From Paenibacillus cellulositrophicus (GTDB lineage Bacteria; Bacillota; Bacilli; Paenibacillales; Paenibacillaceae), in assembly GCF_009363095.1 (NCBI RefSeq), contig NZ_CP045295.1, positions 4,204,001 through 4,268,000 on the forward strand: DNA of 64,000 bases. The letters run 5' to 3'. This document shows positions 15,306 through 24,850 of the stretch, piece after piece. Made by a program: the position numbers and the translations under genes. The notes under the pieces are model-generated. The model was not told where the DNA came from. It searched no databases and saw only the letters and a program-made list of their open reading frames with translations. The stretch's first letter is position 1. Each line of letters opens with the position of its first letter.

Positions 15306-16553
15306 ATGGATCAATTGCGTAAGAAGGACCCGGCTGTACTCGAGGCTATGAATTTGGAACTGAAGCGTCAGCGTGCGAACATCGAGCTGATCGCATCGGA
15401 GAATATTGTCAGTGAAGCGGTTATGGAAGCCATGGGCTCCGTCCTCACGAACAAATACGCCGAAGGATATCCGGGCAAGCGGTACTACGGCGGCTGCGAG
15501 CGCGTCGATATCGTCGAGGATATCGCCCGAGACCGTGCGAAAGAGCTGTTCGGAGCCGAGCATGCCAATGTGCAGCCGCACTCCGGTGCCCAAGCCAACA
15601 TGGCTGTCTACCTGGCAGCGCTGAAACCAGGGGATACCGTGCTCGGGATGAACCTTGCCCATGGCGGACACCTGACGCACGGAAGCCCGGTGAACGCATC
15701 CGGTCTGCTGTACAACTTCGTCGCTTACGGGGTCCAGGAAGATACGTTCCTCATCGATTATGACGAAGTCCGCAAGCTTGCGTTCAAGCATCGTCCGCGC
15801 CTGATCGTCGCCGGTGCGAGCGCCTATCCGCGTACGATTGATTTCGAGGCTCTCGCTTCGATCGCCAATGACGTTGGCGCGCTGTTCATGGTCGACATGG
15901 CTCATATTGCGGGCCTGGTTGCAGCCGGGCTTCATCCGAACCCGGTACCTCACGCCCATTTTGTCACGACGACAACGCACAAAACGCTCCGCGGACCACG
16001 CGGCGGTATGATTCTGTGCAAGCAGCCTTGGGCTGCGGCCATCGACAAGGCCGTCTTCCCGGGCACGCAAGGGGGTCCGCTGATGCACGTTATCGCGTCC
16101 AAAGCCGTAGCCTTGGGCGAAGCGCTGGACCCATCGTTCAAAACGTATGCCGAAAACGTGGTGAAGAACGCCAAAGTATTGGCTGAGACGCTGATCAGCG
16201 AAGGCCTGAACATCGTATCCGGCGGCACGGATAACCACCTGATGCTGGTGGATACCCGCAGTGTGAACATTACAGGGAAAGACGCTGAGAAGGTGCTGGA
16301 CTCCGTGGGCATCACTGTGAACAAAAACGCCATTCCGTTCGATCCGACCAGCCCGTTCGTCACGAGCGGAATCCGGATCGGTACGCCGGCTGCGACTTCC
16401 CGCGGCATGGATGAAGCGGCTATGGTGACGATCGGCAAAATCATCGCCATGACGCTGAAGTCGCCTAAGGACGAAGCCGTGCTGTCCAAAGCAGCGACGA
16501 TGGTGAAGGAACTGACGGATCAGTATCCGCTGTATCCTGAACTTAACTACTAA
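15306..16553 (+). CDS. glyA: Serine hydroxymethyltransferase
   Basis: A 415-residue PLP enzyme converting serine and tetrahydrofolate to glycine and 5,10-methylene-THF, the main one-carbon entry point. The PLP-binding lysine is Lys226 in TTTHKTLRGPRGG. Other marks are ELIASENIVS near the N-terminus and YAEGYPGKRYYGGCE. The start is ATG 15306 behind GGGAGGAA. It is the last gene of the ZTP-riboswitch unit and is followed by a strong terminator. Confidence 0.97.
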   Translation: MDQLRKKDPAVLEAMNLELKRQRANIELIASENIVSEAVMEAMGSVLTNKYAEGYPGKRYYGGCERVDIVEDIARDRAKELFGAEHANVQPHSGAQANMAVYLAALKPGDTVLGMNLAHGGHLTHGSPVNASGLLYNFVAYGVQEDTFLIDYDEVRKLAFKHRPRLIVAGASAYPRTIDFEALASIANDVGALFMVDMAHIAGLVAAGLHPNPVPHAHFVTTTTHKTLRGPRGGMILCKQPWAAAIDKAVFPGTQGGPLMHVIASKAVALGEALDPSFKTYAENVVKNAKVLAETLISEGLNIVSGGTDNHLMLVDTRSVNITGKDAEKVLDSVGITVNKNAIPFDPTSPFVTSGIRIGTPAATSRGMDEAAMVTIGKIIAMTLKSPKDEAVLSKAATMVKELTDQYPLYPELNY

Positions 16554-16593
16554 TAGGACACAGATCTTGAGAAGTACAGGTCTGTGAGAAAAT

Positions 16594-16628
16594 AAGGGAC
16601 TGGAGAATGTTCTCCGGTCCCTTTTTTT
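16594..16628 (+). terminator. Terminator after glyA
   Basis: AGGGACTGGAGAA pairs with TTCTCCGGTCCCT (one G-T wobble) around a two-base loop and runs into seven T. Confidence 0.92.
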
Positions 16629-17131
16629 AGAGATAAGAAATAGAGATTTTCCGAGGTTTCGAGGCTAACCATCCTGATCTCGCAAAAGAAACTTCCGCTA
16701 AACGCGGTCTGTTTTCTGAGAATGTACGCCGATAAAACGTTTTTCTTTTCGCTCTCAGAAGCCGTATAGGTCAATAAACCTTTCTGCCGTCACAGCGGAT
16801 GTGTGCCTTCACACTCTTAGAGTGGCTTTTATATAGTAGTTCAGAGGAAGCTGCTAGATTTAAGGCTGGTAGATGCGAAGGGCAGATGTTAGATTGGCGG
16901 GTCTTTACGGGGTGCTTACACCATGCCGGTTCCCTTGCGCGGTCTTTCGGTTAACGTTTAAGCCGGCTGATCTTTGGGCCAGAATAAACATATCTTTCTT
17001 GGGTGCAAAATCATTTCCAGGAATGATATAATAAATAAGATTTGTGTACTTGCATGTATCGTATGCGAATGGGCATCTAACTAACCGGCAATGACAGCAC
17101 TTAGACTTACGATTTAACCGGAGGGACTAAC
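16629..17131 (+). other. Intergenic region glyA-upp, about 500 bases
   Basis: No credible gene was found. A 74-codon minus-strand frame here runs into the glyA terminator, has no family resemblance and is not accepted. The region holds two short palindromes near 16800-16825 (GTGTGccttCACAC and CACTCTtAGAGTG) and the upp promoter near 17027. The upp leader of about 95 bases shows no recognisable PyrR-binding loop. Confidence 0.5.
17024..17032 (+). promoter_or_regulatory. Probable extended -10 promoter for upp-mnaA
   Basis: TGATATAAT is an exact extended -10 element, 100 bases before the upp start. The -35 region is poor. Confidence 0.5.
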
Positions 17132-17761
17132 ATGGGAAAACTGGTGATTTGTGATCACCCTTTGATTCAACACAAACTGACATTTATCCGCGATGTGCGG
17201 ACGAACACGAAAGATTTTCGCGAACTGGTCGATGAGGTTGCTTCCTTAATGGCTTACGAAATTACACGCGAGGTTCCGCTCGAGTCGGTGAAGGTGCAGA
17301 CACCCGTCGCCGAGATGGACGGCAAGGTTCTGGCGGGCCGCATGCTCGGCCTGATTCCGATTCTGCGCGCCGGGCTCGGCATGCTCGACGGCATGCTGAA
17401 GCTGATTCCCGCCGCCAAGGTGGGGCATGTCGGCTTGTTCCGCGATCCGGAAACGCTGCAGCCTGTCGAGTATTACACGAAGCTGCCGACGGACGTGACC
17501 GAACGCGAGCTGATCGTCATCGATCCGATGCTGGCGACTGGTGGATCGGCTATTGCCGCGATTGACGTCCTGAAGAAGCGGGGGTGCACCCAGATCAAGA
17601 TGATGAACCTGATCGCCGCGCCGGAAGGGGTCAAAGCCGTGCAGGAAGCCCATCCTGACGTGGACATTTACGTAGCGGCCCTGGACGAGAAGCTGGACGA
17701 TCACGGATATATCATTCCGGGACTGGGAGACGCCGGAGACCGGCTGTACGGAACCAAGTAA
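17132..17761 (+). CDS. upp: Uracil phosphoribosyltransferase
   Basis: A 209-residue salvage enzyme making UMP from uracil and PRPP. The PRPP loop is IDPMLATGGSAIAAID (about residues 130-145), and the uracil-binding C-terminus GYIIPGLGDAGDRLYGTK is typical. ATG 17132 follows CCGGAGGG. Its place between glyA and the atp operon is conserved in Bacillus. mnaA follows after 15 bases and probably shares the transcript. Confidence 0.97.
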   Translation: MGKLVICDHPLIQHKLTFIRDVRTNTKDFRELVDEVASLMAYEITREVPLESVKVQTPVAEMDGKVLAGRMLGLIPILRAGLGMLDGMLKLIPAAKVGHVGLFRDPETLQPVEYYTKLPTDVTERELIVIDPMLATGGSAIAAIDVLKKRGCTQIKMMNLIAAPEGVKAVQEAHPDVDIYVAALDEKLDDHGYIIPGLGDAGDRLYGTK

Positions 17762-17776
17762 GGAGAGGGAAACCAT

Positions 17777-18937
17777 ATGTCAAAAATTAAAGTGATGACG
17801 ATCTTCGGGGTGCGCCCGGAAGCCATTAAGATGGCTCCGCTTATCTTAGAACTGCAGAAGCATCCCGAACATATCGAATCCGTCGTCTGCGTAACGGCCC
17901 AGCACCGTCAGATGCTGGATCAGGTGCTCGAGGTATTCAAGATTACGCCGGATTTCGATCTGGACGTCATGAAAGAGAACCAGACGCTGAACGAGGTGAC
18001 TATCCGCGTTCTGCAGGGCCTGGAGCCGGTTTTGAAAGAGGCCAAGCCTGATATCGTTCTCGTGCACGGAGACACGCTGACGACCTTCCTGGCCAGCTAT
18101 GCGGCCTTCCTGCAGAAGATCCAGGTAGGACATGTCGAAGCGGGCCTGAGAACGTGGAACAAGCTCTCCCCTTATCCGGAGGAGATGAACCGCCAGTTGA
18201 CCGGCGTGCTTGCCGATCTTCATTTTGCCCCGACAGACTGGTCTGCAGGCAACCTGAAGAAGGAGAACAAGAACGAGTCCCACATTTACGTGACCGGCAA
18301 TACCGTTACCGACGTATTCCAGTACACCGTCAAGTCGGATTATCACCATCCGGTGCTCGACTGGGCGCAGGGCAAACGGCTGATCCTGATGACGGCGCAC
18401 CGGCGCGAATCGCAGGGCGAGCCTCATCTGAACATCTTCCGTGCCGTGAAGCGGATCGCTGACGAATTCGACGATATCGCCATCGTGTATCCGGTCCATC
18501 CAAGCCCGGCGGTCAAAGAGCCGGCGCATCAAATTTTGGGCAATCATCCAAGAATTAAGCTGATTGAACCGCTGGATGTTGTAGACTTGCACAATTTTTA
18601 TCCGCATACGCATCTGATCTTGACGGATTCCGGCGGTCTTCAGGAAGAAGCTCCATCCTTCGGTGTGCCGGTGCTGGTGCTCCGTGACACGACCGAGCGT
18701 CCGGAAGGGATCGAGGCGGGAACGCTCGAGCTGGTCGGAACGGATGAGGAACAAGTGTACGGACGGACGAAGCATTTGCTGACCGATCAGGAAGCCTATA
18801 ACGCGATGAGCGGCGCCGCAAATCCATACGGAGATGGCAAGGCATCCCAGCGGATTGTGGACGCGATTTTGCATCATTTTGGCATCAAAAATGAACGTCC
18901 AGAACAATTTCACAGAATGTTCACAAAGGAAAGTTAA
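17777..18937 (+). CDS. mnaA: UDP-N-acetylglucosamine 2-epimerase (non-hydrolysing)
   Basis: A 386-residue GT-B-fold epimerase interconverting UDP-GlcNAc and UDP-ManNAc. Recognised by FGVRPEAIKMAPLI at the start, VHGDTLTTFLASYAAF, and the C-terminal LTDSGGLQEEAPSFGVPVLVLRDTTERPEG in two conserved parts. UDP-ManNAc is the donor for TagA-type transferases, and a tagA gene lies in this window at 41603, so it probably feeds the secondary cell-wall polymer on which SLH proteins are held. The start ATG 17777 follows AAGGAGAGGG. Confidence 0.93.
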   Translation: MSKIKVMTIFGVRPEAIKMAPLILELQKHPEHIESVVCVTAQHRQMLDQVLEVFKITPDFDLDVMKENQTLNEVTIRVLQGLEPVLKEAKPDIVLVHGDTLTTFLASYAAFLQKIQVGHVEAGLRTWNKLSPYPEEMNRQLTGVLADLHFAPTDWSAGNLKKENKNESHIYVTGNTVTDVFQYTVKSDYHHPVLDWAQGKRLILMTAHRRESQGEPHLNIFRAVKRIADEFDDIAIVYPVHPSPAVKEPAHQILGNHPRIKLIEPLDVVDLHNFYPHTHLILTDSGGLQEEAPSFGVPVLVLRDTTERPEGIEAGTLELVGTDEEQVYGRTKHLLTDQEAYNAMSGAANPYGDGKASQRIVDAILHHFGIKNERPEQFHRMFTKES

Positions 18938-19058
18938 GCCATATTCTGAGGGCAAAGAGTACAGCATACAGTTAAACTGTACGGTTGACACGGATTTGCG
19001 GGCTTTTTGCAGTGATTTTAGTCACAATTCCAGCCAGTTTCGACACGGATTTGTTCAA

Positions 19059-19088
19059 TTGACAAACTCTCGGGTCATTCAGTAAAAT
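19059..19088 (+). promoter_or_regulatory. SigA promoter of the atp operon
   Basis: A perfect TTGACA (19059-19064) and TAAAAT (19083-19088) are separated by 18 bases, 27 bases before the first atp gene. Confidence 0.75.
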
Positions 19089-19114
19089 GAACTGGGATTA
19101 GAGGGTGGACAGAG

Positions 19115-19369
19115 ATGAATCAACCTGATAAGCCGCAAAAATCCAATAAAAATGCTGCAAGCCCTCTGAAGTATGCGGGCCTTGTAAGCGCCATCGGAAT
19201 CGATCTGGCCGCGTGTACTTTAGGGGGCTTTTATCTCGGCTCCTGGCTGGACAAGATTTGGGGAGGACCCGGACTCTGGATTGCATTCGGAGTTTTGCTG
19301 GGTCTGGCGATTGGCGGCGTAAGCGTTTTTATGATCACCAAGGCAGTCATGGGGGAAAGTGATGAGTGA
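19115..19369 (+). CDS. atpZ: AtpZ/AtpI-family small membrane protein
   Basis: An 84-residue protein with two hydrophobic segments (about residues 21-43 and 52-74) and a lysine/asparagine-rich N-terminus. The motif GGFYLGSWLDKIWG followed by GLWIAFGVLLGLAIGG is typical of the AtpZ group, found at the head of atp operons and proposed to work with AtpI in ATP-synthase assembly or in ion supply. It overlaps atpI by eight bases. The family call is good; the physiological role is uncertain. Confidence 0.8.
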   Translation: MNQPDKPQKSNKNAASPLKYAGLVSAIGIDLAACTLGGFYLGSWLDKIWGGPGLWIAFGVLLGLAIGGVSVFMITKAVMGESDE

Positions 19370-19739
19370 ACTATGGAAATACCGCAGGGTATTGACAAGA
19401 GCGACACTTTATTTCCTGGCTCTTTGCTTCTTGGGTGCTGCTGTCTTCCCGCAATACCGGAGTATAGCGCTGGGTATGGTGCTTGGCTCCAGTGTCAGCC
19501 TTGCCAATAGCTTTTATTTGGGCTATAAAGTGCAAAAAGTGTTGGATTCAGTCGAAGGCGGGGGCGGCAAGAGAGTAAATATGGGTTTTCTGACCCGTGC
19601 AGCCCTCAGTGTGCTGGCCGTCGTTGTGGCCTATCAAAGGCCGGAGACGTTTAACCTGTATGCCGTAGCGGCAACACTGGTATTGGCACAGTTTCTTCTC
19701 TTATTCATAGGGATTCGATTGTCTCGTAAACAGGAGTAG
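19362..19739 (+). CDS. atpI: ATP synthase protein I
   Basis: About 125 residues with four hydrophobic segments, matching the AtpI family that assists assembly of the c-ring. ATG 19362 is preferred over GTG 19359 because the GGGGGAAAG ribosome site then has a more normal spacing. It overlaps the previous gene by eight bases, implying coupled translation, and precedes atpB. Confidence 0.85.
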   Translation: MSELWKYRRVLTRATLYFLALCFLGAAVFPQYRSIALGMVLGSSVSLANSFYLGYKVQKVLDSVEGGGGKRVNMGFLTRAALSVLAVVVAYQRPETFNLYAVAATLVLAQFLLLFIGIRLSRKQE

Positions 19740-19769
19740 ACCTTCAACTGAGAAAGGGGTGAGAAAAAC

Positions 19770-20579
19770 ATGCATACATCACCGATTATTGAATTGGGCG
19801 GCATAAGATTCGACCTTTCCGCAATCCTGATGCTGATTGTGACCTGTGTGATCGTGTTTGTGATCGCGAAGCTGGCAACCCGTAACTTGTCAGTCGAAAA
19901 CCCGGGGAAATTGCAGAATTTCATGGAATGGACGGTGGAATTCGTCCAGAACCTGATTTCCAGCACGATGGATTGGAAGAAAGGGAAGCACTTTCTGTCC
20001 CTTGGATTGACATTTATTATGTTTATCTTTGTTGGCAACATGCTGGGACTTCCCTTTGGTATCGTAACAGACTTCCATGATGCAGGACATGCGCACATCT
20101 TCGGTAAAGAAATCGTTTCTGTAACCGAGGAATTTGCAAAGCACCCGGATGTTGAAGAAGTAGGTGTGGCCTGGTGGAAATCACCAACGGCTGACGCTTC
20201 CGTAACCATGGCGCTGGCATTGATCGTATTCTTGCTTTCGCATTTTCTTGGCATCACCAAGAATACAAAGAATTACTTTAAGCACTATTTCCAACCTTAT
20301 TGGTTCTTCTTCCCGATTAACGTTATCGAGCAGTTTGCGAAGCTGCTGACGCAGGGCATGCGTCTATTCGGTAACATCTTCGCGGGTGAAGTGCTGATCT
20401 CGGTTCTGTTGAAACTGGCCGCTCTTGGCGTAGGTGGATGGATCGCTTCCGCACTCGGTCTCATCGTTTGGCAGGGCTTCAGTATTTTCGTCGGCGCCAT
20501 CCAGGCATTTGTCTTCACGATCCTGACGATGGTTTATATCTCTCAGATGATCGAGAGCCACGACGAGCACGAACATTAG
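19770..20579 (+). CDS. atpB: ATP synthase Fo subunit a
   Basis: A 269-residue polytopic protein forming the stator half-channels for proton flow. The essential arginine lies in LLTQGMRLFGNIFAGE (about residue 198). The extracytoplasmic loop between the second and third helices is long and charged (FHDAGHAHIFGKE to EEVGVAWWKS). It ends with a short His/Glu-rich tail. ATG 19770 follows AAAGGGGTGAG. Confidence 0.96.
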   Translation: MHTSPIIELGGIRFDLSAILMLIVTCVIVFVIAKLATRNLSVENPGKLQNFMEWTVEFVQNLISSTMDWKKGKHFLSLGLTFIMFIFVGNMLGLPFGIVTDFHDAGHAHIFGKEIVSVTEEFAKHPDVEEVGVAWWKSPTADASVTMALALIVFLLSHFLGITKNTKNYFKHYFQPYWFFFPINVIEQFAKLLTQGMRLFGNIFAGEVLISVLLKLAALGVGGWIASALGLIVWQGFSIFVGAIQAFVFTILTMVYISQMIESHDEHEH

Positions 20580-20667
20580 CTTCAAAGTTAAGCTTGGAGT
20601 TTTCTTCCTTCACTCTTAACTAAACATAAATAATAACAAATACACATCTCTAAGGAGGATTTTACAA

Positions 20668-20892
20668 ATGGGAGTTTGGGCATTTCTTGCAGCTGCGATT
20701 GCAGTAGGTTTGGGCGCACTTGGCGCAGGTATTGGTAACGGTCTGATCGTAAGTAAAACGGTTGAAGGTATCGCTCGTCAGCCAGAAGCGAAATCCACGC
20801 TTCAAACGACAATGTTTATCGGTGTAGGTCTGGTCGAAGCCCTTCCAATCATCGGTGTCGTACTCGCGTTCTTGTTCTACGCAGGAGCTTAA
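20668..20892 (+). CDS. atpE: ATP synthase Fo subunit c
   Basis: A 74-residue two-helix hairpin. Helix 1 has the glycine-rich GLGALGAGIGNGL, the loop is the conserved ARQPEA, and helix 2 carries the ion-binding Glu57 in GLVEALPIIG. The residue after the glutamate is alanine and not serine/threonine, which favours proton over sodium coupling. It has a strong GGAGG ribosome site, as expected for the most abundant subunit. Confidence 0.96.
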   Translation: MGVWAFLAAAIAVGLGALGAGIGNGLIVSKTVEGIARQPEAKSTLQTTMFIGVGLVEALPIIGVVLAFLFYAGA

Positions 20893-20915
20893 TTTAAGCA
20901 GTAAGGTTTGGCGGG

Positions 20916-20945
20916 GAAGGCCACGGCCATCCGCGCCTTCTTTTT
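20916..20945 (+). terminator. Weak terminator or attenuator after atpE
   Basis: GAAGGC (20916-20921) pairs with GCCTTC (20935-20940), followed by five T. A partial stop here could help make more atpE than downstream mRNA. Confidence 0.45.
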
Positions 20946-20950
20946 AGCCG

Positions 20951-20987
20951 TCAGATAAGGAAGGTTCTTGGATCCTTCCTTATCTGA
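20951..20987 (+). repeat. Long perfect hairpin between atpE and atpF
   Basis: A 14-bp perfect inverted repeat (TCAGATAAGGAAGG and CCTTCCTTATCTGA) has a nine-base loop. No T-run follows, so it does not look like a terminator. It may stabilise the 3' end of a processed atpE mRNA. Confidence 0.7.
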
Positions 20988-21034
20988 TTGTCTGATGAAC
21001 AAGACTGAACGTGCACCGGAAAGGAGTGACTAGA

Positions 21035-21523
21035 TTGAGTATTAACTACGCATCTTTCTTTATCGCATTGATTGCGTTTGTGATTCTGTATTGGCTTCTG
21101 AACAAATACGCTTTCGGTCCGTTGTTCTCCATCATGGAGAAGCGCCGTGAGCTTGTGACGAGTCAAATGAACGAAGCGGCACAAACCCGTGAACAAGCCA
21201 TTGCATACGTAGAAGAGCAGAAAAAAGCTCTGGAAAATGCGCGCAAAGAGGCTTACGACATTATCGAACAATCCAGACAAACGAGCAGCAAGCAGGCTGA
21301 CCAAATTATGGAACAAGCCAAGGTGGAAGCTTCTCGTATTAAAGAGGACGCTGTCCGCGATATCGCAAGCGAAAAGAACAAGGCGGTTCAGGAGCTGCGC
21401 AGCGAACTGGGCGCCGTATCCGTGAAGATCGCATCCAAGCTGCTTGAGAAGGAAGTCAGCAGCGACAAAGCTCAGGAAGAGCTCGTGGACCAGTACCTTA
21501 AAGAGGTAGGGGGCAGACCATGA
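21035..21523 (+). CDS. atpF: ATP synthase Fo subunit b
   Basis: A 162-residue stator protein: one N-terminal membrane helix (about residues 3-23) followed by a long heptad-rich, highly charged coiled coil. TTG 21035 is taken as the start because AAGGAGTGA lies directly upstream and the product then begins at the normal family position; the open frame reaches back to 21011 but those residues are not conserved. The stop overlaps the atpH start (ATGA). Confidence 0.93.
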   Translation: MSINYASFFIALIAFVILYWLLNKYAFGPLFSIMEKRRELVTSQMNEAAQTREQAIAYVEEQKKALENARKEAYDIIEQSRQTSSKQADQIMEQAKVEASRIKEDAVRDIASEKNKAVQELRSELGAVSVKIASKLLEKEVSSDKAQEELVDQYLKEVGGRP

Positions 21524-22068
21524 GCCGGGAGACAATAGCAGCCAAGCGTTATGCGAAGGCGCTGTTTGAAGTGGCTGCGCAGCAGCAGAAGACGCTGGAA
21601 GTGGAGCAGGAGCTCAAGGCCGTCGTTGGGGCCATTACCCAGGATGACGAGATCCGCCGTTTTATCTCCACGCCCAACATTGCCGTATCGGTGAAACTGG
21701 ATGTGCTGAAGAAGGCCCTTCAAGACAAAGTATCCCAGCCGGTCATGAACACCGTTGATATGCTGATCGAGCGGGGCAGAGCGGATCTGTTCGCCGACCT
21801 GCTGGACAGCTACGTCCGGATCGAAGGCGAAAGCCTTGGACTTGCGGACGCCACGGTGTACTCCACCTATCCGCTGAGCGACCAGGAAATCGAGACGGTT
21901 GCCGCGGAGTTTGGAGCATTGGCTAAGAAGAAAATTCGCGTAACCAACGTGATTGATAAAAATCTGCTCGGCGGTGTAAAAGTCGTCATCGGCGATATGC
22001 TGTACGACGGCAGTTTGGCAGGGAAGCTGGAACGGCTTGAAAAGTCTTTTAACAGACTAGCACAGTAG
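21520..22068 (+). CDS. atpH: ATP synthase F1 subunit delta
   Basis: A 182-residue OSCP/delta subunit that links F1 to the b stalk. The N-terminal helical domain starts AAKRYAKALFEVA, and the C-terminal domain has the family mark DKNLLGGVKVVIGDMLYDGS. It overlaps atpF by four bases, and atpA follows after 16 bases. Confidence 0.95.
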   Translation: MSRETIAAKRYAKALFEVAAQQQKTLEVEQELKAVVGAITQDDEIRRFISTPNIAVSVKLDVLKKALQDKVSQPVMNTVDMLIERGRADLFADLLDSYVRIEGESLGLADATVYSTYPLSDQEIETVAAEFGALAKKKIRVTNVIDKNLLGGVKVVIGDMLYDGSLAGKLERLEKSFNRLAQ

Positions 22069-22084
22069 ATAGGGGTGAAGACAC

Positions 22085-23599
<1,515 letters not shown>

Positions 23600-23738
23600 G
23601 CCTGGACGTGAACCGGGCCGCAAGGCTCGGGTTCATCTTTTTAGATATGCGCATCGAAGTCTGCTTTGACGGTGTCAAAGCTCAGTAAATGCTTTCGAAG
23701 TAACTTTAGCTCTGCTAAAGTTTTGAGGTGGTGAAAAC

Positions 23739-24602
23739 ATGGCAAGAGGATTACGCGAAATTAAACGTCAGATCAAAAGTATTCAAGGCACGAAGCAGAT
23801 CACGAAGGCGATGGAAATGGTCGCTGCCTCCAAGCTGAGAAGAGCCCAGGAGATGGCGCAGCATTCCCGTCCTTACTCCGAGAAGCTGAAGGAAGTGGTC
23901 TCCAGCATCGCGTCCGGTACCAAAGGCATCAAGCATCCGATGTTTGAGAAACGTCCCGTGAAGAAAACCGGATACCTGGTCATCACCTCCGACCGCGGTC
24001 TTGCGGGCGGTTCGAACGCCAACGTGTTGAAGCTTGTCTCGACGATGATTAAGGAACGCCATAAGTCCAACGACGAATACGAATTGTTCGTGATTGGACG
24101 GAAAGGCCGCGACTACATGCGCCGCAGAGAGCTTCCGATTGTGAAAGAGGTTACGGACTTGTCCGACACGCCATCGTTTGCCGACATCAAGTCGATCGCT
24201 TCCGCAGCGGTCCGCGAGTTTGAGGAAGGCAAAATCGATGAGCTGTACGTCATCTACAACCGCTTTGTGAACGCGTTGACGCAAATTCCGGAAGCCAATC
24301 TGCTCCTGCCGATGGACAGCATGGAATCCGCAGCTTCTCCGGTGGCCAGCTACGAATACGAGCCGTCTCCGGAAGCCGTTCTGGAAGCTCTGCTTCCAAA
24401 ATATGCCGAAACCTTGATCTTCAGCGCACTGCTGGACGCCAAAGCCAGTGAGTTGGGTGCCAAGATGACGGCGATGGGCGCGGCGACGAAGAATGCGACC
24501 AAGCTGATCAACGAATTGACGCTGTCTTACAACCGTGCGCGTCAGGCGGCGATCACGCAGGAAATTACGGAAATCGTATCTGGTGCGAACGCTCAGGTTT
24601 AA
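23739..24602 (+). CDS. atpG: ATP synthase F1 subunit gamma
   Basis: A 287-residue rotor shaft. Long helices at both ends form the coiled coil (RGLREIKRQIKSIQGTKQIT at the start, KLINELTLSYNRARQAAITQ at the end), with a Rossmann-like middle domain containing VITSDRGLAGGSNANV. ATG 23739 follows GAGGTGGTG. The gap to atpD is 248 bases, much longer than between the other atp genes. Confidence 0.96.
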   Translation: MARGLREIKRQIKSIQGTKQITKAMEMVAASKLRRAQEMAQHSRPYSEKLKEVVSSIASGTKGIKHPMFEKRPVKKTGYLVITSDRGLAGGSNANVLKLVSTMIKERHKSNDEYELFVIGRKGRDYMRRRELPIVKEVTDLSDTPSFADIKSIASAAVREFEEGKIDELYVIYNRFVNALTQIPEANLLLPMDSMESAASPVASYEYEPSPEAVLEALLPKYAETLIFSALLDAKASELGAKMTAMGAATKNATKLINELTLSYNRARQAAITQEITEIVSGANAQV

Positions 24603-24850
24603 GATTTTTAGACGGTGTCTTATTCTTGAATATCAGTTTTCATAACCCGGGGGTGCTTGTCCGCCTATGGAGAAGCCCCGCCTGGTTTTCAGCAGCAAAT
24701 TCATCCTTAATCGGTCTGTCGGCTTCGGTTACCTGCGATAGACATGATCTATATTTCATAATAGAACCTTGCACGGAGCATGCCGTTAAGCCGCATGGCT
24801 TACGATTTAGGTTTGCGAATACAGCAGACTTGTAGGAGGGAACAAAAAAG
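24603..24850 (+). other. Intergenic region atpG-atpD, 248 bases
   Basis: No gene was found. One imperfect hairpin is visible (GGGGGTGCTT near 24650 with AAGCCCC near 24672). No clear promoter boxes or T-run were seen. Confidence 0.4.

Noticed and set aside
16550..16774. 74-codon minus-strand frame between glyA and upp
   Set aside because: It would end inside the glyA terminator region, lacks a ribosome site and resembles no family.
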